Shown here one piece after another: positions 51,589-63,563 of a DNA stretch of 64,000 bases; the stretch's first letter is position 1, and the number at the start of each line of letters is the position of its first letter. A program made the translations under genes and the position numbers. The stretch comes from Salvelinus alpinus (taxonomy: Eukaryota; Chordata; Actinopteri; Salmoniformes; Salmonidae): the NCBI RefSeq assembly GCF_045679555.1, contig NC_092096.1, positions 27,109,993 to 27,173,992 on the forward strand, in the 5' to 3' direction. The notes below the pieces were generated by a model, which searched no databases, was not told the origin of the DNA, and saw only the letters and a list, made by a program, of their open reading frames with translations.

Positions 51589-51812
51589 AATTGTCATGGA
51601 AATTCTAACAAATAGGAAGAAAGACTGTAGATTCTTCAAACAACAACTTTATTATAATATTTACTAAAATGGAGCAGTTAATTAACAATCACTCAATGGT
51701 GCAGAGTTAAGGGCCCAATGAACAGAGTTGCATTTCAGCTTTTATAGAAAAGTACAACCTCCTTATATATTGTGCAGCTAGCAGATGTGTGGAAACAATG
51801 GTTGGGTACATA

Positions 51813-53417
<1,605 letters not shown>

Positions 53418-53614
53418 TAGTTACAAAACTAGTGATTATCGTTTCTTTGCATTATCTACTGACACTGGGTATAGTCTGAATGATTAGATCATGATACTGC
53501 TAATCTAATCATGCTATTCTCTGTTCTCCTCAGCATGTTTCCACACAATTGGGATCCTGTAGATACTGAGTAACAGGATGTGTCACATACTGTGGTTTAA
53601 CCAAGTCTTATGAC

Positions 53615-54402
53615 CAGTGGCGGATTTAGGCATTGGCACCATGGGCAGCCGCCCAGGCATGGGGCTCCCGCACAAAAAAATAAAAATAAAAATAGAAAAC
53701 AAAAATAAAAATCAGAATGGTGACATTTACGCGATCTGTTTTTTATCGCCCATTTGCACGTCACGTCAATGATATCATGTCACCGTGTGGGACTGTGGGT
53801 CAATTAACCTTGTCGGAGTGAACGCCCTGATTCTAGTTTGTGAGCTAGGCAGGCTACTGCCTGGGAAGGTCTCCCACTCAGAAGTACGAGATGGGGAGGC
53901 AGGTGTAGGTTGACCCCAGGTCTCCCCACTGGAAGCTCAATGTAGGGGGAGTGGGGGAATCTATCAAATAGTACACCTCTAACTTTGTACAGTACTAATG
54001 CAATTAGTAATGCAATTAGTTGTGCAATTTAGTTTGTGTGTTTCTTGTTTGAAGTGCAATAGTGTAATAATCAGGTTCTCTTTTTTATAAGTGTGTTATT
54101 CTATTTGTGTGATATAGGATTTGTGCAATTTAGTTTTATTTGTGTGTTTTATGTTAGCAATAGGGTAATAGTGTAATAATTTGATTCCTTTTTTATTTGT
54201 ATTTGTATACTACAATTTGTTTCTATTTGTCTTTGTTACTTCTTTTTGATAGAGTCTTATTTTTGTATCTATATTTATATAGTTTTAAATGTTATGTTTA
54301 TGTATTTGTGTTGTTCCAAATGTCTGAATAAAAATTACAGTTAGTGCAGAATGGTGTTTTTTTGGTTCGCCCAGGGAGCCATACAAGCTAGAACCGCCAC
54401 TG
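53615..54402. mobile_element. Non-autonomous hAT-like element with 8-bp target duplication
   Basis: The ends are CAGTGGCGG and its complement CCGCCACTG. CTTATGAC flanks both sides exactly (53,607-53,614 and 54,403-54,410); an 8-bp duplication and CAGTG-type ends are hAT hallmarks. The 788-bp interior is AT-rich without a transposase frame. It lies within the LTR. Confidence 0.9.
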
Positions 54403-54526
54403 CTTATGACTAGAACAGACACGGACAGTCTGTATCGGTAGAGAAACAAAGAATAGCCAGTTCTATAAGTTTAATACAGAATAGACAGAGCCTAGTTAGT
54501 AATTTTCCACCACAGCACACACTGGT

Positions 54527-54620
54527 TGAATTAACGTTGTTTCCACGTCATCTCAATGAAATTACGTTGAACCTACGTGTAATAGATGTTGAATTGACGT
54601 CTGTGCCCAGTGGGATTGTT
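54527..54620. repeat. Dispersed repeat (CAACGTTG/GTGCCCAGTGGG type)
   Basis: GGTTGAATTAACGTTGTTTC ... GACGTCTGTGCCCAGTGGGA resembles a short interspersed repeat often seen in fish sequence. Boundaries are approximate. Confidence 0.5.
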
Positions 54621-55379
54621 ATTCAATTTGAGAGACTTGTGATGATTTCTGTCCGGGAACACAGAACTAGAGATTTGGGTCTTTATGTTAACATTAGAGG
54701 CCTTGGCAGCATGGTTCTTTGCACTGGACAGAACAAACTTTGCAAGGTGGATTCCTATCTACATTTGAAATTTGAAAGCTCTAGCAGCTAACATTAGAGA
54801 ATAATTCTCAGACCTCTGGGTACTAGCAAAAACACAAAACAATTTCTCATGCATGTCGCTTGACCAAATGAGCAAAACAGTGAGCTATTAAAAGGTACAG
54901 GGGGAGCCATTGGTATAACAGAGAACCCCACTGCCTTCTGGAGATAGATGGTTGCAGGACCTGAGCAGACCAGACTACTGGTTGATTTTGAAGCCCAGCT
55001 TATTAATGTAGTGTCCCCTTCAACATGAACTCTTCAACACGAGCAAAGTTCATTACACCAGGAAACATAAAAAACAAGTGGCCAGCTTGTGCAACAATAT
55101 CTCAAGCATGTGTAGTCTAGTGAGATTAGTCCAGAGCTTCTGGTTTTGGATAGACACAATTGTGCAAGCAAAGGTGTCATTAGCATTGTCCACAACATTG
55201 GAAAAACTAGGCATTCCTCAATTTCAGAAATATCTCAAGGAAGTAATTGTGGATCAGAACACATCCCGTAAGAGGAATAATATACCACAGCTTCAAAAGT
55301 ATAAGGCAAAGTCAGTCACAAAACAGGCAAAGCAATTACAGTATCAGACTTAAAAAGTGACTGTACACTTTTCAGCCAA
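54621..55379. other. Sequence upstream of the CXC-tail pseudogene, no clear gene
   Basis: A frame of 91 codons at 55,078-55,353 could be part of the neighbouring pseudogene, but I do not recognise it. Nothing else is visible. Confidence 0.35.
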
Positions 55380-56475
55380 CTACATTGCAAGCAAGTTATG
55401 TGATGGAAACCTGGATGAGTTTCTCTCTCATGAGAATAACCGATTTCCTCCAACCCTTTCAAATAACAGAATGCCTGACCTGCCAATCATCTGCTAGACC
55501 TGATCGCTGTAGATTCCTACACACCTGTGCCCTCTTCTTTTGCTGCCAAAATCATTGATGGAGCTGTTATTGTCCATTCCTTGCCTACCCACCAAGTTTC
55601 CAATTCTGCAATCAAATGTCTTCCTGCTTTTGGTAGAGCACCAGTTGAAAAACAGCAGAAGAATCAATATTGAATGAGACACAGGTAGTCTAACAGACTC
55701 AATGAGAGAGAAGCAGGGAAAAAACAAGCTCCAATGTAAATTCTCTGACTTTCTCAGAAATCCTACTAACAAACAGGAGCTTTTCAGCTTGTTGACACAG
55801 GTGTGCCAAGAATATGCCTTCATAGATGACCTTTAAAAGGGTGCACAGACCATTATCATTGGAGCAGTGGACATCATTGTCCTCCTTGCTTTTCTTCCAT
55901 CTTATCAAGGATTAGCGAGCCATAAAACTGTGGGTTACTTTTGATATGGGTAAAAACTACTAGATTTCTATAAACACCATTTGTGAGAAGCTTGGAATGC
56001 ACAAGTTTGGCTTCGCCAGCTTTCAACGCATTCACAGGTTGTGATACAAACAGGTTCATGAAAGGGTGACAGAGGTGACTGAAGCCTTCATTTCCATGTC
56101 AGCTGAACCATTTCAACCCCTGGATCTGGAATCGTCCACATTCACATTGATTGAGAGAGACACCTGTGTTCTCTATGACAAGACAACCAGCAACTCTTTT
56201 CTAAGAAGTCATTCTCAATGGAGAACATCCCCTCAACACAGGCTGCACTGCTGCAACATTCAAACAGAGCAGTGTACCAAATTAGCATTCGGTCAACAAG
56301 TCTGAAAACCATCCAATTGGCACCTTCACCAGAAAGTTTGATTTGGATCTTTGGCTGGGCTAAAAAGTTGATTCCTGGACACCTTTGTGGACACTTACCA
56401 GAGGCTGCCAAAGCTTACAGAGAACTCCTGAGGTGTGGCTGCAAAAGTGAGCTCTTCTGTTCTCAGAAGTGTTAA
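55380..56475 (+). pseudogene. Degraded member of a multicopy gene family with cysteine-rich (CXC-like) tail
   Basis: Plus-strand pieces in several frames follow the order I recall for a large, transposon-like protein family of fish and invertebrates: SSFAAKIIDGAVIVHSLPT (about 55,535-55,592), HKFGFASFQRIH (about 56,000-56,035), LIERDTCVLYDKTTSNSF (about 56,148-56,202), NIPSTQAALLQHSNRAVYQI (about 56,224-56,283), and finally LPEAAKAYRELLRCGCKSEL with FCSQKC before the stop near 56,475. The last motif is the start of a tesmin/TSO1-like CXC cluster. Several stops and frameshifts, and large gaps between motifs, make it a pseudogene. Biochemical function of the family is unknown to me. Confidence 0.55.
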
Positions 56476-56940
56476 TGCCAGGATGCTGGATTATCATGCA
56501 CAGCATTATGCCATTATACTGGTACATGTTGGCCAGGTTCCTAAGTCTTTTATTTTCACCACTAATCAGAATTTACAGAATACATTTGATGTATTATGAC
56601 TCAATTTCATGTTATTTTATGAGAATTTCACATTTTAAACATGACTATGGATTAATTAGCATCTACAGTACATTGGCAGTCCTTCCTGGTTAAGTTTGCA
56701 ATGAGCAAAGCTTCTATGACGTTTTAATGTCATCTGAGGAATGTTTGTACCAAATTGCATGCTTTTATCTGCCGTATAACTGTTTTTATGGTCAAATAGC
56801 AGCTATTATGGCAGCCATTTTGAATTTTCACAATAACTCACTTCCTGATTAAGTTTGAAATAATGCACATCCATATCACCTGAGGAATTTTTGTACCAAA
56901 TTGCACGGTCTACCATGTCACGTTTTTCACTATTAAAAGG

Positions 56941-57042
56941 GACTCCCAATCACGGCCGGTTATTATTCTGCCTGGATTAGAACCAGGGTGTCTGTAGTGA
57001 CGCCTCACGCACTGAGATTTAAATCGCTGCGCCACTCGGGAG
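56941..57042 (-). mobile_element. tRNA-derived SINE, minus strand
   Basis: On the minus strand it starts CTCCCGAGTGGCGCAGCGAT and runs through a CACTACAGACACCCTGGTTC-like B box to GGCCGTGATTGGGAGTC. I recognise this as a common salmonid tRNA-derived SINE head. Confidence 0.8.
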
Positions 57043-57192
57043 CCTAGCGGTTAAGAGCTTTGGGCCAGTAACCTAATCGTGCTGATTTGAATCCCCCAGC
57101 CGACTAGGTGAAAAATCTGTATGTGCACTTGAGCAAGGCATTTAGCCGTAATTGCTCCTGTAAATCACTCTGCATAAGAGCATCTGCTAAAT
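57041..57192 (+). mobile_element. HpaI-type SINE, plus strand
   Basis: AGCCTAGCGGTTAAGAGCTT, GATTTGAATCCCCCAGCCGA (B box), GGTGAAAAATCTGT, TTGAGCAAGGCA and GAGCATCTGCTAAAT follow the HpaI SINE of salmonids. It starts where the minus-strand SINE ends, sharing GGAG/AG at the joint. Confidence 0.85.
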
Positions 57193-58461
57193 CTAGTTGC
57201 CACAAAGTCATAGTTATGGCTAAATCCCACCTATTTCAACAATTTATATTCTTAAAAACTCATTCTAAACCTAACCTTATGCCTAACTTCAAATTAAGAC
57301 CCAAAAAAATTATTTTGAGTGTTCATGGATTTTTATGATATAGTCATAAACTTTGTGGCTGTGGTACCTTTTGACAACCGAAATAGGACCAGAGACGGAA
57401 GAAGAGGCGAGACACCCCACTTGCTGTTTTTTCTGGTTCATAAACATCACAGAAACGAGGCGTTCTCATCGATGGGGCAGATGTCCGTGTGTTATGATTC
57501 TGGAAGGTCATATAGCTAGCAACAAGAAGCTGCCATGTGGGGAATCGTAGGTGACTTGTTTCAGCTCATTGTACATACTGTTATCGATACCATGTCTTGT
57601 TTTGACTCGTCACGTCTATGCGAATAATGACTAAAATTCACTAGCTAGCTAACCGAAACTGTAAGGATGTATTTGAGAGACAACAAGTGCTCATTGTGCA
57701 CATTTATTTATTTCAATAAAAATGTGGAGGGGAAATATCGTTTAAATGATATCAACAATCCTTTGATTCTAAGCCAACCCAGCATGTTTTGCTACATCAG
57801 TTTTGTTGCTAAACAACCCATCCGTCTATGAAAGTCAATTAACTAACGTTAAGTAGACCAGAACCAGCTCCTATTGCATTTATGTCTATGCAAGACACAA
57901 CAGGTTAAGTAGACCGTTACTGACTTTTTTGCCTCCAATGGTAAACGGCCTGGGTAAACTCTTCATTTATCCACCATCTTTGATAGGACTACGGTAATTC
58001 GTCGAAGGCAGCACACACCTGTGTGAGGTCAAGGAACTTTGATTACAGATGTAAATACACAAGATGCCCACTAACCACGTATCAACCCCAGTTGCTGAAC
58101 TTGGTTAGCTACACAGAAAAACCTTGAACCTTAAGGTTGAATTTCACATTTATTTAAATGTCTAATTTATCTCTGACAAACAACAAGGGAACAAATCGAT
58201 GCTCCAATCCTTGCTGCAAGGATGGGAACAATACAAACATGCAGCTCTGAGTATTTTATGGTGGTGTAGCGAGCAATGTGAGGCACATGCTGGAAAGTTA
58301 TTGAAGTGTAGGTTAAACACACGCACACACTATTCTTAACTGACCTTTGGATTAGACGTATTTGATACTGTAGGAACTAAAGTTTTAATTTAATTTCCTA
58401 ATACTTCTCTAATTTCTTAACCTGTCTATTTGCTTTAATTTTGGCAGAGGAACTGGGTATA
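57193..58461. other. Long stretch without recognised gene
   Basis: No coding exon, structural RNA or tandem repeat recognised. A short CACACGCACACAC run lies near 58,320. Confidence 0.4.
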
Positions 58462-58690
58462 TCAGCATAAACCACAGCCCCCTCCTGTACTCCCTGTTCA
58501 CCTATGACTGCGTGGCCATGCACGTCTCCAACTCAATCAAGACGACACAACGGTGGTAGGCCTGATCACCAACGAGACCGCCTACAGGGAGGTGATGGCC
58601 CTGGCGGAGTGGTGCCAGGAAAATACCCTCTCCCTCATTCAAACTGAAGGGGCTGATTGTGGACTTCAGGAGACAGCAGGCCCCATCTAG
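58462..58690 (+). pseudogene. LINE reverse-transcriptase fragment
   Basis: Plus-strand reading gives PLLYSLFTYDCVAMHVSN, then DDTTVVGLITNETAYREVMA and LAEWCQENTLSL. This is the same RT region as in the decayed LINE near 46.7 kb, with the bases coding for the FA of FADD deleted. No other part of the element is present. Confidence 0.8.
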
Positions 58691-59064
58691 TGTTCATGCA
58701 TCTAACAGTCTAACTATTTACCCCATTGGCTTCTGTTTGATCTTTATTCACCTCTCCTGTCTGCACAGTCCTTTCAGCCTATCCTTCTCTTATTTGCTAC
58801 GTGAGCGAGAGAGAGTGTGGGCACGCATAAGTGTGTGATTCTTTGTGCCAGGGGTTAGGCACAGGTCGTTCCTCAACTGTAAACCCATGCCAACTGTGGT
58901 GTCTGCAGCCAAGAGCTCGACGCATGACCACATGGGGATGGTAGTTCAGAGTGTACCCGTGGCCAAGATACTTAACCACAAGTTAACCCTTTACTTCCTC
59001 ATCCAGCTGTGGTGGCTGGTAATGCGCTTAGTATTTTGTGGATTAAACTAACACGTGCTGTATA

Positions 59065-59240
59065 GACCAGGGCTGTTTAAATCTTATCCTATGGAGGTCC
59101 AGACTACTGCTGGTTCTGTTCTACCTGATAATTACTTGCACCCACGATGATGTGTGATGAAGTCAACTAATCATCAAGCCTTTGACTAATTGAATCAAGT
59201 GTGCCTGTTTAGGGTTAATACAAAAATGGGGGTTGGGGTC
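59065..59240. repeat. Dispersed repeat fragment
   Basis: GTTCTGTTCTACCTGATAAT and AATCAAGTGTGCCTGTTTAG resemble an interspersed repeat common in salmonid sequence. Family not named. Confidence 0.45.
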
Positions 59241-59380
59241 TCTTGAGGAAAGAGTTGGTAAGTTCTGGTATAGATAGTAACATTTAAAGGGAAACTGAAA
59301 TGAACAGCAGAGGTAAAAGTTCTCATAACATTAATTGAATTGCTTAGGCCCATCGCTCCTTTGAGAGCACAGGCCACTGA

Positions 59381-59644
59381 CAACTGCTCTCCATCACTCT
59401 GTTCTGGGCAGTATTCTTCTTCTCATTCCACAGTACAGTGGAGGCTGCTCTCCATCACTCTGTTCTGGGCAGTATTCTCATTCCCCAGTACAGTGGAGGC
59501 TGCTGAGGGAGAACGGCTTATAATAATGGCTGTATGGAATGTCATCAAACCACGTGTTTGATGTATTTGATACCATTCCACTTATTCCGCTCCAGGCATG
59601 ACCACGAGCCCGTCCTCCACAATTAAGGTGCCACCAACCTGTTG
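59381..59644. mobile_element. Salmonid-type MITE with partial 5' duplication
   Basis: The element from about 59,489 (TACAGTGGAGGCTGCTGAGG) to about 59,644 (AATTAAGGTGCCACCAACCT) matches a well-known salmonid MITE. Just upstream, CTCTCCATCACTCTGTTCTG with ACAGTGGAGGCTGCT occurs twice, so a small tandem duplication (59,381-59,488) has copied its first bases. Confidence 0.7.
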
Positions 59645-60100
59645 TTCCACCTCATGCTGGTTTTCCTTGTGTCTTCATCTCTCACCTCCAGGTGTTAATT
59701 CAGTATGCGCTTTTCCCTTGTGGGTTCCAGGATACAGCTTGCCTGGTGATGTTGGAAAGGGGGCGTTCGGAGGGTGTGGCCGATCCACCACTTCTTCTCC
59801 GGATCTTCTCTTCCACCAGTACCTGGCTAGCGCGCTCCTTGTTCCCATAAGCCTGCTACAAAACATTGGTGTCCAGGGGCCTGTTGCACAAAAGTAGAAT
59901 TAAGACATCCGGGATAAATGACTCAGCTGAGCTCAATGAAGCCAAAACATGTGCGTCCAGGCTTAATTGGTTGCACAAAGACCAAGCCAGGATGAGCAGA
60001 CACGGATTCATTAAGCCAGGTGAAACCAATCCTGGATAGGTGCGCGCTCACGGCTCACTCAAATAGACCCCGCCACAGATCACAGATTAACTGATTTACC

Positions 60101-61687
60101 ATGGCAACTAGAGCCGCGTACTTTTCCCCGTCGGAAGCACAAATCCTCATGGAGGCATACGAGGAGGTAAAAGATATAATTAAGAAGAAAGGCAACACCG
60201 CCACAGTGATAAAGCAAAGAGAAAAAGCGTGGCAAAGTATTGCAGACCGCCTGAATGCGTAAGTAGTGCACAATTACACACTCACCGCTCCGCTGAAACA
60301 TCACAATTACAATTCAAATATTTAATTCACATCTCCAAAAATGCAGTTGTACTGTAATTATGAAACGGTTAAATTTTTAATTGAAATGCACTGCAGATAT
60401 GAGTGAAATTGTGTAAAGTAACTCCATCACACTGTATAAAGCTATGATACATTTTTTGATATTTTTACTGAAAACAAGACAAAAATAGCAAGTAATTTTT
60501 TGCAGTGTGACTCCATTAAATGTGTGTGTGTGTGTGTGTGTGTAGATTAAACATGAACAGGCCAAAACGGACATGGCAGCAGGTCAAAATCAAATACAAG
60601 AACATTCTGCAGAATGGTATGGTCCCTGACTAATATTTAACAAAGCACAAGCATATATTGTACCCAGAAGGTGCCTGCTCACACATTGTCTGTACTGTTT
60701 TAGCAGTGAAAAAGAATACCCACAGACAAGGCACGGGTGGTGGGTCACCAAAGGCTGACCTTACCCCAGCAGAGGACATGGCCTTGGAGCTAAATAAAGG
60801 CAGGCCCGTCTTAGAGGGGATCCCTGGGGGGAAAGAGACGAGCATAGGTTCCTCCCAAGATGCCACCCGCTTCATTCAAGGTATGTCCTTCCATCTCTAC
60901 ATGGGATACAACCACATTCATATTGAATCAATTTGGACTGTCTGACTTTGGTTTACCTATTGCCTTGCAGTGTCTGGCAGCACTGTGTTCCTGTTAGAGC
61001 CACCAGCACAAGCACCAGACGATGCTGATCCAGTGAGTACTCCATCAAAGGCATACTGTAGGCCTGGCATGTCTTGTCTACTAGCTTCAATATGAATCCG
61101 ATTAAATGTGATAGGGTGAAGGCCCCAGTGCAGCAGCAACAGCACATGATGGAGACGATGATGAGGAGGAGACCATCTCTCTGGATTCCAGAAGGCATGA
61201 GGTATCATGTTAAGACTGTGAAAGTACTATTTACTCTACAATGGTGAGGAGTCCTCATCAAAATCAAAAAATCTAATTTCTTTTACAGGACCCAGATGCT
61301 ATACAGTGGGAAAACCAGCCTGGCAACATAGTGCGTATTAATAAAAGGACACCACATCCTGCCAAATTCCAGCTGCGCTAATTGTATTGTGTTCACAGAG
61401 CTCACAAGCTATCAGAAAGTTGTATGGCAACCACCTCCGGCGCCAAATAGAACTGGCAGACATAGACATTCAGTACAAGAAGAAAAAGATGGAAAATCTT
61501 GCACTGGAGTCCGAAATAAAAAAGAGGACAATTAGGAAACTGGACCTTGAAATAAAAAAACTTGAGAGGGAGGTGAGATATGCCTTCAATGTACACTGTA
61601 TGCTAACTGTAACACAAATGTATTAATCATTATTTTTCTTTCCTCCCCCAGCTCCAAGAAGATGACACAGCTCAAAATAAAAATTAG
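60101..61687 (+). CDS. Harbinger Myb/SANT-like DNA-binding protein (8 exons, 268 aa)
   Basis: In Harbinger elements this protein binds transposon DNA and assists the transposase in the nucleus. Exons with GT-AG junctions and consistent phase: 60,101-60,258, 60,546-60,616, 60,704-60,880, 60,971-61,032, 61,115-61,201, 61,289-61,330, 61,399-61,572 and 61,652-61,687. The protein starts MATRAAYFSPSEAQILMEAY and contains a trihelix/Myb-like domain in exons 1-2: EAQILMEAYEEV, KAWQSIADRLNA, RTWQQVKIKYKNIL, with the spaced aromatic residues of SANT folds. The middle is acidic (DGDDDEEETISLD). Exon 7 is a highly charged probable coiled coil (ADIDIQYKKKKMENLALES, LDLEIKKLERE). The start ATG begins the first recognisable helix. 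No stop or frameshift is needed to read it through. Exon boundaries are inferred from splice signals and phase. Confidence 0.8.
60521..60545 (+). promoter_or_regulatory. (TG)n splice acceptor of Myb-like exon 2
   Basis: Eleven to twelve TG dinucleotides run directly into the acceptor TAG (60,543-60,545). There is no ordinary pyrimidine tract between the repeat and the exon. Confidence 0.7.
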
Positions 61688-61907
61688 GTATATTCTCGTA
61701 AAGTCAAGTGAGCCATGACATATGAGCTCTTATTGTGAGCACACAGGACGGTGGCATCTTTCTAAGTTTTTTTTTATTTTCCCAGCAATCAGTACAACCA
61801 AGTCATCGTTATAAGGCATCGCCCTCTTTTGCCCACCCCCCCAGCACCAGGTGTGGCCACTAGCCTATATGAAGGCCCAAAATTGTGTGTTCCTTTCTGC
61901 TCTGACA

Positions 61908-63198
61908 ATGGCATGCCCATTCGTGCGAGATGTGGTGGATGAAGAAGCACTTGTGCTGAGGAGAGCCTTCAGGCGAGAAAGGGTCTTCAGGGACCGGTTG
62001 GACCCACTGGCCTTCCCTGATGACCATCTATATGAAAGATACAGGTTTTCTGCAGATGGCATCAGGTATCTATGCAGACTACTGGGTCCCAGGATTAAGC
62101 ACCGCACTGCACGGAGCCATGCACTGAGTGTGGAGCAAATGGTTTGTGTGGCCTTGCGCTTTTTTGCTAGTGGAGCCTTCCTGTACTCAGTGGGGGATGC
62201 AGAACAGCTGAACAAGGCCACAATTTGCCGCACAATAAGGAGTGTGTGTCTGGCTATCAAAGCATTAGCAGATGTCTTCATCTCCTTCCCTGGCCACAGA
62301 AGACTCTGTGACATCAAAGAGGAGTTCTATAGGATTGCAGGTAAGAGGATCTACAAATTACAGGACAACTGTTAACACATAGTAGGATACTCATTACTTT
62401 GTGTGACAGGTTTCCCCAATGTCATTGGTGCAGTGGACTGCACACACATAAGGATAAAAGCCCCCTCAGGTGCCCATGAGGCCGATTTTGTGAATAGGAA
62501 ATCCTTTCACAGCATTAATGTTCAGGTGAACATAACTTTTTGATATTGTCCATTGACGAACACTCTGCATTGCCAGTGATGTGCATTGATTGGTGTAATA
62601 TTCCTCATCTTATGATTTCAGATGGTCTGCAATGCTGACTGTGTGATCAGCAATGTTGTGGCAAAATGGCCTGGCTCAGTCCATGACTCCAGAATCTTTC
62701 GGGCCTCTGAAATCTATCAGTGCCTATCACAAGGTAAGCCACACAACCCCTATTTATAACCATCATGGCTGTGTCAAGAATATCACTGTGTTTATGAGGT
62801 AGTAATGATGAGATTTTGTGTTGACAGGTGAATTCTCTGGTGTGTTGCTGGGAGACAGGGGGTATGGCTGCCAGCCTTTTCTCCTGACACCTTTCACAGA
62901 CCCCCAGGAAGCACAGCAGGCCTACAACCATGCCCATGCCAGGACCAGGGCCAGAGTTGAAATGACCTTTGGCCTCCTGAAGGCACGCTTTCACTGCCTT
63001 CACAAATTAAGGGTCAGCCCTGTTAGGGCATGTGATATTACTGTGGCTTGTGCTGTCCTCCACAATGTGGCCTGCCTGAGGAAGGAGAGGGCCCCCAGAG
63101 TGCCACCAGCCATGGACTGGGACAATCCGGCAATCTTCCCTGATGACGACAGTGGTCGGCTGCTGAGGGACCAATATGTGTTGAATTATTTTAGTTAG
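61908..63198 (+). CDS. HARBI1-like Harbinger transposase (4 exons, 343 aa)
   Basis: A PIF/Harbinger DDE nuclease that cuts and joins transposon DNA. Coding exons: 61,908-62,340, 62,410-62,525, 62,622-62,733 and 62,828-63,198, all with GT-AG introns and matching phases. The catalytic triad is complete: Asp in [18 protein letters not shown] (exon 2), Asp in [16 protein letters not shown] (exon 3), Glu in [17 protein letters not shown] (exon 4). Exon 1 has the helical N-terminus ([40 protein letters not shown]). Length is near the usual 340-350. An upstream in-frame ATG at 61,869 would add 13 residues; I prefer MACPFVRDV, as in related proteins I recall. It lies 220 bp after the Myb-like stop. 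A single promoter or alternative splicing could serve both, but this cannot be told from sequence. It looks functional. Confidence 0.9.
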
Positions 63199-63557
63199 TA
63201 TGTGTGCTTTCAATTTTGGTTAAATATGTCCTGCGGTGGCAGAGGAATTTGGGTTTTTTTGGGTTCGTTTTTTGACGAATTTGGCCTCTTATGATGTTTG
63301 TGCGGTATACTGTGTGTAATACAAGGCTGCAGGGAGGCTACTGCATCCATTCATTTGTCTGTTCAGTTGATGTGTATGGATTTGTCCTGCATTTATTTTA
63401 GTGTGCAGACATGCAGGGTGTGTTATATACAGACCTTTGAATGTGTATGTATCATTTTGTATAATATGCTTGGATTCTGTGCTTTCCATCTTGTAGAGTC
63501 ACTGACTTCAGTTTCGAAAGGAGCTGATGGTTTACCTGCTTTGTTTTGTCCTTATTC

Positions 63558-63563
63558 AATAAA
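63558..63563 (+). terminator. Poly(A) signal after Harbinger transposase
   Basis: AATAAA 360 bp after the transposase stop, in TTATTCAATAAAGGAAC; a plausible 3' end for the transcript. Confidence 0.6.

Noticed and set aside
59598-59870. Small frames just left of the Harbinger element as a host exon
   Set aside because: There is no splice pattern and no family similarity that I can name.
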